64,000 bases of DNA, taken from assembly GCF_034087045.1 (NCBI RefSeq), contig NZ_CP139247.1, forward strand, positions 3,064,001-3,128,000, read 5' to 3'. Source of the stretch: Chitinophaga sancti (GTDB taxonomy: Bacteria; Bacteroidota; Bacteroidia; Chitinophagales; Chitinophagaceae). Shown piece by piece: positions 8,793 through 17,635 of the stretch. Position 1 is the first letter of the stretch. Every line of letters begins with the position of its first letter. The translations under genes and the position numbers were made by a program. The notes beneath the pieces are model-generated. The model was not told the DNA's origin. It saw only the letters and a program-made list of their open reading frames with translations, and did not search any database.

Positions 8793-9256
8793 TGAAAAGG
8801 ACCTTTTATAGTATTACGTATTTCGTGGGGCTGTTTTATATCGTGTTTTGGGCGCCGTGGAGAAAAGGAGTGAAGTTGTCAGATGCAGAGCGATTGCGAT
8901 TACACCCGATCGTGGATAGTGTGAAGGAGTTGTTTGACACACATGGAGGTACGTGGTTGGTCCATGCTTTCTATTTCTTCGGCAACCTGTTTGGTAATAT
9001 CGTGTTGTTCCTGCCATTTGCATTTGTGATGATGCAGGTATTCAATATGAAGCGTGTAGTGAAGATAGCCGTATTAGCATTTTTGTTAAGCCTTGCCATT
9101 GAAATCATACAGTATTATACAGAAAGTGGAGTCGCTGATGTTGACGATGTATTGCTCAATACGACTGGCGCAATAGCTGGAGTTTATTTATGCCGCTTTT
9201 TTCAAAACAAATCAAATACTTCATACACCGATGAACACAGATCTATCCAGGTTTAA
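8792..9256 (+). CDS. VanZ family membrane protein
   Basis: 154 residues with four hydrophobic segments. The first follows a short N-terminus (FYSITYFVGLFYIVFWAPW), then NLFGNIVLFLPFAFVMM and a final segment with LSLAIEIIQYYTESGVADVDDVLLNTTGAIAGVYL. The Phe-Leu-Pro-Phe and E-x2-Q-x6-R/G-x-x-D-x-D-D-x-x-x-N pattern is the VanZ-like signature. The family is associated with glycopeptide tolerance in Gram-positives, but in Bacteroidetes it commonly sits in polysaccharide loci and its role is unknown. It is embedded in the operon by overlaps on both sides. Confidence 0.88.
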   Translation: MKRTFYSITYFVGLFYIVFWAPWRKGVKLSDAERLRLHPIVDSVKELFDTHGGTWLVHAFYFFGNLFGNIVLFLPFAFVMMQVFNMKRVVKIAVLAFLLSLAIEIIQYYTESGVADVDDVLLNTTGAIAGVYLCRFFQNKSNTSYTDEHRSIQV

Positions 9257-9779
9257 CACAGGCAACTATGCAGCCGGACCCAAGTGGAAAATCGGATTAT
9301 GGTACCTGGTTAACTATTACATTTTTAACAGTGCTTTGCCATGGCCCTATGGCATTAAGCGGAGGCTGTTGCGCTCATTTGGCGCGAAGGTGGGCAAAGG
9401 TCTTGTGATCAAGACCAAGGTGAGGATCAAATATCCGTGGAAGCTCGAAATTGGTGATCACTGCTGGATTGGAGAGAGTGTTTGGATCGACAATCTGGAT
9501 GAGGTGCGTATTGGCGATCATGTGTGTATATCACAAGGGGCCATGTTGCTGACGGGTAATCACGATTACAAACGTAGTGATTTTCCTTACAGACTGGGTG
9601 GTATCAGGATAGAAGATGGGGTGTGGATTGGTGCGCAGTCAGTAGTGTGCCCTGGTATTGTATGCGGCTCCCATGCTGTACTGACGGTGAAGTCAGTCGC
9701 AGCGAAGGATATGGATGCCTGGCTTGTTTATGCAGGGAACCCTGCTATTTCAGTACGTAAAAGAGAGATTTTAGCATAG
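9231..9779 (+). CDS. Hexapeptide-repeat O-acetyltransferase, WcaF-like
   Basis: 182 residues of left-handed beta-helix. The N-terminal part (WKIGLWYLVNYYIFNSALPWPYGIK) matches the WcaF-type colanic acid acetyltransferases. The hexapeptide region follows, with IGDHCWIGESVWIDNL, IGDHVCISQGAMLLTGNHDYKR (catalytic His in the GNHDY segment) and IEDGVWIGAQSVVCPGI. It should use acetyl-CoA to acetylate a sugar of the repeat unit in the cytosol. The start overlaps the VanZ gene by 26 bp. A WcaI-like gene follows directly, an order also seen in colanic-acid-type clusters. Confidence 0.9.
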   Translation: MNTDLSRFNTGNYAAGPKWKIGLWYLVNYYIFNSALPWPYGIKRRLLRSFGAKVGKGLVIKTKVRIKYPWKLEIGDHCWIGESVWIDNLDEVRIGDHVCISQGAMLLTGNHDYKRSDFPYRLGGIRIEDGVWIGAQSVVCPGIVCGSHAVLTVKSVAAKDMDAWLVYAGNPAISVRKREILA

Positions 9780-9781
9780 AT

Positions 9782-11011
9782 ATGTCCAAACGAATATTAT
9801 TGATAGGCGGGAACTTTTCACCGGAACCTACCGGGATAGGGAAATACAATGGTGAGATGATGAAATGGCTGGCGGATAACGGGTATGACTGTACAGTGAT
9901 CACCAGTTACCCATATTACCCGGAGTGGAAGGTGCAGCCACCTTACGACAGGAAAAAGAACTGGTATACGAAAGAGAAACAGGGCAACCTGACGGTATAC
10001 CGATGTCCGCAATATGTGCCGGCAAAACCTACGGGCAAAACGAGGATCATGCTCGACTTTTCATTTGCCGTATCTGCATTTTTTAAGTTGCTGACATTGT
10101 TGCCCCGGAAGAAGTATGATGTTGTGATTACGGTAGTTCCTCCTTTCCATCTGGGATTGCTGGCGGTGATCTATAAGAAACTGAGAGGTGCGAAAGTGTT
10201 CTATCATATACAGGATATGCAGATAGAAGCAGCGAGAGACCTGAAGCTGATTACTTCGCCAAAGCTGATCAATATACTCTTCAAAATGGAGCGATATATT
10301 TTCAGGCAGGCAGATATGGTGGGCAGTATTTCGGATGGTATGATGAAGAAGATCCAGGAAAAGGCGAAGAAAGATATTTTCTTCTTTCCGAACTGGGTGG
10401 ATGTAAACAAGTTTCATCCTATTGAAGAGCGGTTGTTGTTGAAAACAGAATACGGCTTTGCTGCGACGGATAAGATTGTGTTGTATTCAGGTGCGATCGG
10501 GGAGAAACAGGGGTTGGAATCCATTCTGCTGGCCGCACAGGCATTGAGGGGAGACAGACATCTTAAATTTCTGATCTGTGGGTCAGGACCATACAAAGAG
10601 CGGTTAGTGGCGCAGGCGCAGGAGATGGGATTGGAGAATGTGATCTTTTTCCCTTTGCAACCATTTGAGCGGTTTAATCACTTCCTGAATATGGCCGATG
10701 TACATCTTGTGATACAAAAAGCAAATGCCAGTGACCTGGTTATGCCAAGCAAGCTTACGACAATTTTAGCAGTGGGTGGTCTGGCATTGATAACGGCCAA
10801 TAGCGGCACGAGCTTGCATGACCTGGTGTCTGCACATAATATGGGGATACTGGTAGATGCAGAAGATCAACAGGCCCTCAACGAAGGGATACTTCGGTCA
10901 GTGAGTGAAGATGTGAGCGTGATAGCAGGAAACGGCAGAGCGTACGCAGAGAATTATTTGGCAGTCGGGAGGATTATGGGGCGATTCGAAGAACATGTAG
11001 TAGTAGGATAA
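9782..11011 (+). CDS. Glycosyltransferase, WcaI-like (GT4)
   Basis: 409 residues. The N-terminus (LLIGGNFSPEPTGIGKYNGEMMKWL, then TSYPYYPEWKVQPPY) is characteristic of WcaI colanic-acid glycosyltransferases. YHIQDMQIEAARDL and FPNWVDVNKFHP follow. The donor domain has LYSGAIGEKQGLESILLAA, LICGSGPYKERL and VMPSKLTTILAVGGLALITA, in which the usual E-x7-E is replaced by a PSKL motif as in other WcaI proteins. It starts 2 bp after the WcaF-like stop and precedes the WcaJ-like initiating transferase. Confidence 0.92.
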   Translation: MSKRILLIGGNFSPEPTGIGKYNGEMMKWLADNGYDCTVITSYPYYPEWKVQPPYDRKKNWYTKEKQGNLTVYRCPQYVPAKPTGKTRIMLDFSFAVSAFFKLLTLLPRKKYDVVITVVPPFHLGLLAVIYKKLRGAKVFYHIQDMQIEAARDLKLITSPKLINILFKMERYIFRQADMVGSISDGMMKKIQEKAKKDIFFFPNWVDVNKFHPIEERLLLKTEYGFAATDKIVLYSGAIGEKQGLESILLAAQALRGDRHLKFLICGSGPYKERLVAQAQEMGLENVIFFPLQPFERFNHFLNMADVHLVIQKANASDLVMPSKLTTILAVGGLALITANSGTSLHDLVSAHNMGILVDAEDQQALNEGILRSVSEDVSVIAGNGRAYAENYLAVGRIMGRFEEHVVVG

Positions 11012-11023
11012 AACTTATTTTTT

Positions 11024-12409
11024 ATGTTGAACCGTTATTTAAAAATATGCAGCATTCAGATCCTGATTATGGATTTCTTTTGTCTGAATGCTTTTTTCTT
11101 CTTTGTTTCTTACTGGTTACAACAAAAAGAGGTACCAGTACACCTGGATAGAGATACTTTTTTACTCGCTTCAAATATTGCGTGGGTTATTGCGTTGTAT
11201 ACTACGGGTATTTATTTTATGAGTCAGCAGATGTCTTATGAAAAGATAGCCAGGAAAACGATTCAGGGTATTTTGCTTTACCTGCTCTTAATATTGTTAT
11301 TTGTATTTTTAAATAAAGAAGCCTATAACCGAATCTTCATCATTACATATTGTTCGCTTTTCCTCATCATTGTATTGGCAGACAGGCTTTTCTTTTATAT
11401 GCTGACGCATTACCTGATGCGGCGCAAGGAAATCGAGCGGAAGGTGGTGATCGTGGGTTATAACGACCTTTCCAAGCAATTGGTTGATAACCTGCTGGGT
11501 AGAAAGAGCAATCTCCGTTTTGAGGGTTATTTTGAAGAATACAACAATGTACATGAGCTGTCATATTATCCCGTTATCGGCAACTTGCAGGAGTGCATCA
11601 ATTATGCACAGTCAAATAACATCAGGGAGATCTATTCTACTTTATCACCTGAGCAGTTTCCTTACCTGTATACATTGGCCCATGAAGCAGAGAAACATTT
11701 TATCCGTTTTCGCTTTGTCCCTGATTTCAGGATGTTTGTAAACAGGCAGATCTACATTGATTACCTGGATAACATTCCTATTATTTCACTGCGGTCAGAG
11801 CCGCTGGATGATATTGCAAACAGGATCAGGAAGCGTTTCTTTGACCTGGTATTCAGCTTAGGGGTGACGGTCTTTTTACTGAGCTGGCTGATACCTTTAC
11901 TGGCGCTGCTGGTGAAGTTGGAAAGCAGGGGACCTGTATTCTTTATCCAGAACAGAACCGGTCGAAATAACAAAACATTCCGTTGTCTGAAGTTCAGAAG
12001 TATGTATGTAAACAATGATGCGAACAGTAAGCAGGCGACGAGAAATGACAAGCGATTTACCAGATTGGGAAAATTCATGAGAAAGACGAACCTCGATGAG
12101 ATGCCACAATTCCTGAATGTGTTGTGGGGAGATATGTCGATTGTAGGTCCGAGACCGCATATGCTGAAGCATACAGAAGAATATTCGGCGATTATTCAGA
12201 AGTATATGATCAGGCATTTCTTAAAACCGGGTATTACGGGCTGGGCGCAGGTAAACGGTTACAGGGGGGAGATTACAGACGATCTGCATCTGAGTAAGCG
12301 AATAGAACATGACATCTGGTATATGGAAAACTGGTCGGTGTATTTTGATTTGAAGATCATTTTCCTGACAGTATTCAATACCATCAGAGGAGATAAAAAT
12401 GCGTTTTAA
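11024..12409 (+). CDS. Undecaprenyl-phosphate sugar phosphotransferase, WcaJ-like
   Basis: 461 residues in the usual three parts: four to five N-terminal membrane helices, a central Rossmann-like CoA-binding-3 domain (RKVVIVGYNDLSKQLVDNLLG), and a C-terminal bacterial sugar transferase domain. The last holds a membrane re-entrant helix, then GPVFFIQNRTGRNNKTFRCLKFRSM, the LDEMPQFLNVLWGDMSIVGPRP core and KPGITGWAQVNGYRG. It should transfer a sugar-1-phosphate (often glucose) to undecaprenyl phosphate, the first committed step of exopolysaccharide synthesis. It is the last gene of the dense + strand run; 210 bp follow before the next gene. Confidence 0.93.
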   Translation: MLNRYLKICSIQILIMDFFCLNAFFFFVSYWLQQKEVPVHLDRDTFLLASNIAWVIALYTTGIYFMSQQMSYEKIARKTIQGILLYLLLILLFVFLNKEAYNRIFIITYCSLFLIIVLADRLFFYMLTHYLMRRKEIERKVVIVGYNDLSKQLVDNLLGRKSNLRFEGYFEEYNNVHELSYYPVIGNLQECINYAQSNNIREIYSTLSPEQFPYLYTLAHEAEKHFIRFRFVPDFRMFVNRQIYIDYLDNIPIISLRSEPLDDIANRIRKRFFDLVFSLGVTVFLLSWLIPLLALLVKLESRGPVFFIQNRTGRNNKTFRCLKFRSMYVNNDANSKQATRNDKRFTRLGKFMRKTNLDEMPQFLNVLWGDMSIVGPRPHMLKHTEEYSAIIQKYMIRHFLKPGITGWAQVNGYRGEITDDLHLSKRIEHDIWYMENWSVYFDLKIIFLTVFNTIRGDKNAF

Positions 12410-12619
12410 CTTTTTTGAATATAGTGAACGGCAGTTGGGTTGTATACTATTTATAAGCTAGCATGATACTACCTTGAAAAAAAACATCAGATTGGCCATA
12501 TTTTACTAATATAAGTAATAATGTTAATAGCAAATAACAGGCATTAAGTGTTAGTTTTACACTCCGGCATTATTATAAGCCGATAACCAACTTTAGGAAG
12601 CCTGTAAACAGCGTTGTAA

Positions 12620-13294
12620 ATGAAAACTTCTGTGTCAGTACAAAATTTCCTTGAGGACAACCGGCTTATTGAGGACATCTTTCACGAGTTGAAATCCATT
12701 GTAGCGAGTATTCTTTCCAGCGTAGAGCTGATCGCGTTATATGATGGGAAGCAAGTCGAAGGAAGAATAATACGTCAGACGGAGGCCATCAAGTCGCAGG
12801 TGATCGAATTAGACTTCCAGCTGCAAAATGTACGGATAGTACAATATATGCTAAACAAAAGTTTTGCATTTAAGAGGAAGCAAACGAGCCTGCATTTATT
12901 TTTGAATCAGTTGATCCGGGATGAACCATATAATAAAGTGTTGCAACCCGTCACTGAGTTACCATCTGTAAAAAAAGGGATTGATGCTTATATAGATGAG
13001 TTTGTGATCCGTCAGTTGGTATTGAATCTTTATTTCTGGATGAACCGGCATTCAATGAGTCATCAGTTGCCTAAGCTTATATTTAGTTTTGAAGAAAGCT
13101 ATTTTGAGATCAGGGGAAATTTCAATGCAAACTATTTCAGGGATGCTGATAACGAATTGCTCAACCAGCCGGTGTGTTATTTGATGTCTTATATGGCGGC
13201 GTTGCATGAGGGGAGTTTTAGTTTGGTGATAAAGCCGGGAAAGAGTGTGAGTGTGGTAGTGAGGATACCGTATAAGGCAGCGGGGTTGAGGTAA
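12620..13294 (+). CDS. Degenerate histidine-kinase-like protein (probable pseudokinase)
   Basis: 224 residues, cytosolic. The N-terminal part (DIFHELKSIVASILSSVELI) looks like a dimerisation/His-phosphotransfer helix with a His-Glu pair. The region IDEFVIRQLVLNLYFWMNRHS resembles an N-box, but the metal-binding Asn of the NLxxNA pattern is replaced by Trp, and no D-x-G-x-G G-boxes are seen. The end (GSFSLVIKPGKSVSVVVRIPY) matches the last strands of an HATPase domain. It is therefore probably unable to bind ATP in the usual way. It has no membrane segment and no partner response regulator next to it. Position suggests a link to the exopolysaccharide locus, by inference only. Confidence 0.55.
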   Translation: MKTSVSVQNFLEDNRLIEDIFHELKSIVASILSSVELIALYDGKQVEGRIIRQTEAIKSQVIELDFQLQNVRIVQYMLNKSFAFKRKQTSLHLFLNQLIRDEPYNKVLQPVTELPSVKKGIDAYIDEFVIRQLVLNLYFWMNRHSMSHQLPKLIFSFEESYFEIRGNFNANYFRDADNELLNQPVCYLMSYMAALHEGSFSLVIKPGKSVSVVVRIPYKAAGLR

Positions 13295-13333
13295 AAAAAG
13301 TCTCTTAGAAACAATAAGATAAGGTTAAAACAA

Positions 13334-13363
13334 AGGGGATATTTCCATATCCTCTATTTTTTT
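13334..13363 (+). terminator. Rho-independent terminator after the pseudokinase gene
   Basis: A 9-bp stem (AGGGGATAT with ATATCCTCT, one G-T pair) with a TTCC loop is followed directly by ATTTTTTTG. It sits 40 bp after the stop at 13294 and before the acyltransferase start at 13399, so it separates the two genes. Confidence 0.75.
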
Positions 13364-13398
13364 GTTTTTCACATTCATCATAATAATAATCTGCTCCA

Positions 13399-14445
13399 AT
13401 GAAAATTGAAAAAGTTCAGCGAGACTCTAATATTGAACTATTGCGTATACTACTTATGTTTATGATCATAATGCATCATGTGGTGACAAGAGGATTAAGA
13501 TTGAGAGAGCTGGGCACAGGGGGGTATATACCTACTTCTTCTACAGCGTTCCAGTTATTACTGAATAGTTTTCTGATTGTGGCTGTGAATACTTATGTTT
13601 TCATCTCCGGCTATTTTCAGATCAGGTTCAAAGTAAAATCATTCTTTGCATTATTCTTCCAGGCACTGGTGTATTCTGTGCTATTGTACCTGTTGTTTGT
13701 AGTTACAGGGCAGGCACCTTTTGATAAGGGCACTTTTATTACCACGTTCTTTTTTATTTATAAAGGATGGTGGTTTGTCCCGGTGTTCTTAGTGTTGTAT
13801 GCTATATCTCCGATATTGAATAAAGGACTGAATGCGATGAGTAAAGGACAGCTGATATGGATACTGCTCATCCTGCTGGTGTTCTGTAATATTAAATACA
13901 TTCCGGGGAACTTCATTTCCGATCGGGGATTTGGGATCTGTAATTTCATCTTTATTTATATACTGGCTTATTTTTGTCGTTATTATGTGCCGGTAATCAG
14001 AGTGCCCTGGTTGTGGTATATCCTGTGCTGTCTTGTGACCTTTGCACTGGCTTATACAGCATTCAGAATGGGGAAATATGATAAGGCATGGAATGTGTAT
14101 AACTACAATAGTCCGTTCATCATCCTGGCAGCGGTATCCCTGTTTTATACATTCAGGAATATATCTATTAGAAGTGGATTTATTAATTCAATCTCTACGC
14201 TGGTATTTGGAACGTATCTGATACATGAGCAGCGCAATGTTTGTTTTGTGATAAGTGACTTTGTGGTGTATCTGGACAGTATTATACATAATGATGTGGA
14301 ATTGTTCAGCAGTTTGCTGGGTGTAGGGATCGTAGTGTTTGTAGTGGGTATCAGTATAGAAAAGTTGCGGCAGTTGGTATGTGATCCAATAGTAGATGCT
14401 ATATTTAGAATACCTATTGTACAGAAGATATCAGCAGTATGGTAG
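13399..14445 (+). CDS. Acyltransferase family 3, second copy
   Basis: 348 residues with about ten membrane segments. It begins RDSNIELLRILLMFMIIMHHVVTRG, which holds the family's first helix and the conserved His pair. STLVFGTYLIHEQRN near residue 270 corresponds to the conserved GxYLIH segment. The family acylates cell-surface sugars using a cytosolic acyl donor. It has its own upstream terminator and is monocistronic; downstream a bidirectional terminator separates it from mqo. It is not closely similar to the family member at 4437-5420, and is probably a separate addition at the edge of the polysaccharide locus. Confidence 0.88.
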   Translation: MKIEKVQRDSNIELLRILLMFMIIMHHVVTRGLRLRELGTGGYIPTSSTAFQLLLNSFLIVAVNTYVFISGYFQIRFKVKSFFALFFQALVYSVLLYLLFVVTGQAPFDKGTFITTFFFIYKGWWFVPVFLVLYAISPILNKGLNAMSKGQLIWILLILLVFCNIKYIPGNFISDRGFGICNFIFIYILAYFCRYYVPVIRVPWLWYILCCLVTFALAYTAFRMGKYDKAWNVYNYNSPFIILAAVSLFYTFRNISIRSGFINSISTLVFGTYLIHEQRNVCFVISDFVVYLDSIIHNDVELFSSLLGVGIVVFVVGISIEKLRQLVCDPIVDAIFRIPIVQKISAVW

Positions 14446-14527
14446 GGGCTTTTTTATCAAATGAATAAAAGGGGCCTTCTTTCTATGTTGAAAAACAGGC
14501 CTTGATATAAAAAAGAATAAAACAATT

Positions 14528-14558
14528 ATGAAAGAGGGAATTCAATACCCTCTTTCAT
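14528..14558. terminator. Bidirectional terminator between acyltransferase and mqo
   Basis: A perfect 11-bp stem (ATGAAAGAGGG and CCCTCTTTCAT) with a 9-base loop lies between two convergent genes, 83 bp after the acyltransferase stop and 8 bp past the mqo stop. A/T-rich tracts flank both sides, so it can serve both strands. Confidence 0.75.
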
Positions 14559-14565
14559 GATTATT

Positions 14566-16050
14566 TTATTTCAATTCTAAAACATTATTCGCCCATGACC
14601 TCACCTGTTCCAGCATATCAGGTTCATCCGCCAGCTTCTTCCCATAAGACGGAATCATCTGCAGCAACTTATTCCTCCATGCTTCTGTCGCCAACTCCTT
14701 CTTAAAGCACTTATTCAGCAATTCCAACATAATAGACACCGCTGTACTTGCACCAGGAGAAGCTCCCAGCAATGCAGCAATACTACCATCGGCGGAACTT
14801 ACCACTTCTGTACCAAATTCCAGGATCCCACCATGCTCCGGATCTTTCTTGATCACCTGTACACGCTGTCCGGCTACTTCCAGTTCCCAATCTTCCATCT
14901 TCGCCTCAGGCAGAAAATCCTTTAATGCTTCCAGCCTTTCTTCCGGTGACTGACGTACCTGGTCAATCAGGTATTTTGTCAAAGGAAGGTTATCAAGGCC
15001 AGCAGCCAGCATCGGACGGATATTATTGAACTTGATAGAGCGGGGTAAATCCAGCCACGAACCTTTTTTCAGGAATTTGGTAGAGAAACCTGCATAAGGT
15101 CCGAACAGCAATGCCTTCTTGCCATCGATCATACGGGTATCGAGGTGAGGTACCGACATTGGCGGTGCACCTACAGAAGCTTTACCATATACCTTAGCTG
15201 CATGCTTTTCAACAATTGCCTGGTTTTTACAAACCAGCCACTGTCCGCTTACAGGGAATCCACCGAAGCCTTTACCTTCTATGATATCTGATTTTTCCAG
15301 CAGTGGAAGGGAACCTCCACCAGCGCCGATGAATACAAATTTCGCCTGTAATGTTCTTTTTTTACCATTTTTCAGATCCTTCACTTTCAATCTCCATCTA
15401 CCATCTTCGCCCTGTTCCAGGTCTTTCACTTCGTGTTCGAGGTGAAGATGTACACCAGGTTGTTGTTGCAGATAAGCGATGAGAGAACGGGTGAGGGCAC
15501 CGAAGTTGATATCAGTACCAGCTTCCATACGGGTAGCTGCTACTTTTTCGTTAGGGTCACGACCTTCCATTACCAGGGGGATCCAGTTTTTGATCACCGC
15601 AGGGTCTTCGGAAAATTCCATGCCTTTGAAGAGATTATTTGCAGAAAGCGCCTGTTGACGTTTCTTGAGATATTCTACGTTGTTCTCTCCCCATACAAAG
15701 CTCATGTGAGGTACGCTCTGTATGAAATTGCCCGGCGAGTTTACGCAACCTGCCTGCACGAGGAACGACCAGAACTCTTTTGAGATTTCAAAAGATTCTG
15801 CAATCTTGATCGCTTTTCCGATGTCGATAGATCCGTCCTTCTTTTCTGGTGTGTAGTTCAGCTCACAGAAAGCAGAATGGCCTGTACCAGCATTGTTCCA
15901 GGCATCTGAGCTTTCTCCGGCGATCACGTCCAGTCGTTCGAAGATTTCTATTGTCAGCTCCGGTTGTAATTCTTTCAGCAATACGCCTAGCGTTGCACTC
16001 ATTATGCCCGCACCGATCAGTACGATGTCAGGCGCCGATTTAGGAGACAT
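14566..16050 (-). CDS. mqo: Malate:quinone oxidoreductase
   Basis: 494 residues from ATG at 16050; a longer frame starting with TTG at 16080 adds a basic leader and is less likely. The FAD-binding start [22 protein letters not shown] and the segment [24 protein letters not shown] are signatures of Mqo. [18 protein letters not shown] and [19 protein letters not shown] near the C-terminus also match. The enzyme oxidises malate to oxaloacetate and passes electrons to the quinone pool at the inner face of the membrane. The gene stands alone, with its own promoter candidate upstream. Confidence 0.96.
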   Translation of the reverse strand: MSPKSAPDIVLIGAGIMSATLGVLLKELQPELTIEIFERLDVIAGESSDAWNNAGTGHSAFCELNYTPEKKDGSIDIGKAIKIAESFEISKEFWSFLVQAGCVNSPGNFIQSVPHMSFVWGENNVEYLKKRQQALSANNLFKGMEFSEDPAVIKNWIPLVMEGRDPNEKVAATRMEAGTDINFGALTRSLIAYLQQQPGVHLHLEHEVKDLEQGEDGRWRLKVKDLKNGKKRTLQAKFVFIGAGGGSLPLLEKSDIIEGKGFGGFPVSGQWLVCKNQAIVEKHAAKVYGKASVGAPPMSVPHLDTRMIDGKKALLFGPYAGFSTKFLKKGSWLDLPRSIKFNNIRPMLAAGLDNLPLTKYLIDQVRQSPEERLEALKDFLPEAKMEDWELEVAGQRVQVIKKDPEHGGILEFGTEVVSSADGSIAALLGASPGASTAVSIMLELLNKCFKKELATEAWRNKLLQMIPSYGKKLADEPDMLEQVRSWANNVLELK

Positions 16051-16077
16051 ATTATTTTTTTTACGCGATTTGCAGCG

Positions 16078-16085
16078 CAAAAATA
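16078..16085 (-). promoter_or_regulatory. Candidate -7 box for mqo (TAnnTTTG)
   Basis: On the minus strand the sequence reads TATTTTTG, matching the Bacteroidetes -7 consensus TAnnTTTG, 27 bp before the mqo ATG. No clear TTTG -33 element is seen at the expected spacing, so support is partial. Confidence 0.4.
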
Positions 16086-16264
16086 ATACTTAATGATCGC
16101 ATTTTGTAGTGAAATCAGGGTTTTTTGACTCTTTTTATAGGACTATAAGGATGAGAATGGTGTGGAAGGTACTGCGAGTGGTGGTATTGGAAAAATGCAA
16201 ATGTATTGTTAAAGCAATGATATTGCCTGCAGTAGCAAGGAAAAAACTCCCGGTGGAATGCTAT

Positions 16265-17635
16265 TTATGCCGTAAGTGTAGCATACGAAACCTGTTTAAA
16301 ATCCGCTTTGGGCCCATCACAGAGTGCACACTTATAGTGTGCTGGCAATTGCTCAAATGTGGTATTGGGCACTATTGACTGATCAGGATCCCCCATTTGC
16401 TCATCATAGATACTCAGGCATGCAGGACACTGGTGCACGTATTTTTCCACAGGTGGTATAGCTACCGTATGTGCTGCAACATAACCCGGCAGCGGATCAT
16501 TGGTGTTGTGTCTTTCGTAAAAGTATTTGCAGAGTGAAGTGATGTAGGGCCCCAGATGTTCTTTGGCTACCCCGGACCGGTAATTGATCAGAGTGCCAGA
16601 GTTGGGATTGAAGTCCGGCGTATAGCTGATATCGTAACGGAGTTGTCCCTTGAGCGCTGTCTTGTATTTCGCCTCCTGCTGTGTGATGACGATGCTCCCA
16701 AAGCAATGATGACCTACACTGAAACAAAGCCCGTAAGTACGTACATCCGCATTATCAAAGTGCCGGATGATGTGGCGTTTGAGCACCAGTGCATCCTCAT
16801 TATTATCTGGTATCTGCCAGTTCAGTTCATTGGCGGCATGTCGTACATTGATGCCATACTTCCCTAATAAATAATCCCACAGCGGGCGGTGTTCCTGCTC
16901 AATATTCCTGATGATCAATGATTTCCAGGGTGTAGCATAGAGTTGGCCGGTCTTTGTTTCCATACAGATATGACAGAGCCCTTTCAGAAATGAAACAGGG
17001 AAGTATTCATTCCGGCGGTAAATACCCAGCCAGTAATACTGATCGTACTTATTGAAACCCTCATAGTAAGGCAGGTGAAAGTCTGGTAATTGCAGGTCTT
17101 TCTCCACGGCTACACCCTGAATCGGTTCATGGTTCAGCAGCTGTGTTTCCAGCTGTCTGCTCAATTCACCGATGTGATTTGTGTACAACTGTTCCGGCCA
17201 TGCATAGAGCTGGGTGCTCTTCGGATAGCGAAATACCAAATGCCAGTAATTGGGTTGCGTACCTGCTATCCAGTTCAGGTGCCCTGTAAAGAAAGGAGTA
17301 AAGGTATTGCGGCTATCACAGACATTGATCTTGAGTTTCGACTCCCAATTCAGCATTTCAAAGACATCTTTATAGATACCTTCAGAGAGCCAGGTATTGG
17401 AAATGAAGATACCGGTGGCCGGATAAGCGCTGATGATATTGGGTGTGGTACTGACATGATCCTCGAATAATCGGGCCGTTTGAGCAGATACTTCTATGAT
17501 CAGTTGCTGCCGCTGTCCAAAACGTACCTCCGATATCTTCGCTGTTTCCGCGATTTCTAAGATAGACAGCAGGTAGCCGGGAGAAATAATTCCACCCGTA
17601 AAATTGATCTGTATGGTCTGTGTTTTCTTTAGCAT
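16265..17635 (-). CDS. Nitrite/sulfite-reductase-like protein fused to C-terminal rubredoxin
   Basis: 456 residues. Residues 1-390 have the layout of a duplicated nitrite/sulfite reductase ferredoxin-like fold (for example FTGGIISPGYLLSILEIAE, similar to the start of the same domain in NirB). The siroheme/[4Fe-4S] signature C-x5-C...C-x3-C is absent; only GLCFSVGHHCFGS near 302-314 is left. Residues 401-440 form a rubredoxin: C403-x2-C406 and C436-x2-C439, with YDEQMGDPDQSI between. It probably carries electrons in the nitrate/nitrite pathway rather than catalysing reduction. It is the last gene of the nas/nir operon, overlapping nitrate reductase by 7 bp. Confidence 0.75.
   Translation of the reverse strand: MLKKTQTIQINFTGGIISPGYLLSILEIAETAKISEVRFGQRQQLIIEVSAQTARLFEDHVSTTPNIISAYPATGIFISNTWLSEGIYKDVFEMLNWESKLKINVCDSRNTFTPFFTGHLNWIAGTQPNYWHLVFRYPKSTQLYAWPEQLYTNHIGELSRQLETQLLNHEPIQGVAVEKDLQLPDFHLPYYEGFNKYDQYYWLGIYRRNEYFPVSFLKGLCHICMETKTGQLYATPWKSLIIRNIEQEHRPLWDYLLGKYGINVRHAANELNWQIPDNNEDALVLKRHIIRHFDNADVRTYGLCFSVGHHCFGSIVITQQEAKYKTALKGQLRYDISYTPDFNPNSGTLINYRSGVAKEHLGPYITSLCKYFYERHNTNDPLPGYVAAHTVAIPPVEKYVHQCPACLSIYDEQMGDPDQSIVPNTTFEQLPAHYKCALCDGPKADFKQVSYATLTA

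Noticed and set aside
16109..16378. An 89-codon + strand frame between mqo and the rubredoxin-fusion gene
   Set aside because: It runs antisense into the rubredoxin domain, and its product shows no family features; the gap is more likely the mqo promoter region.
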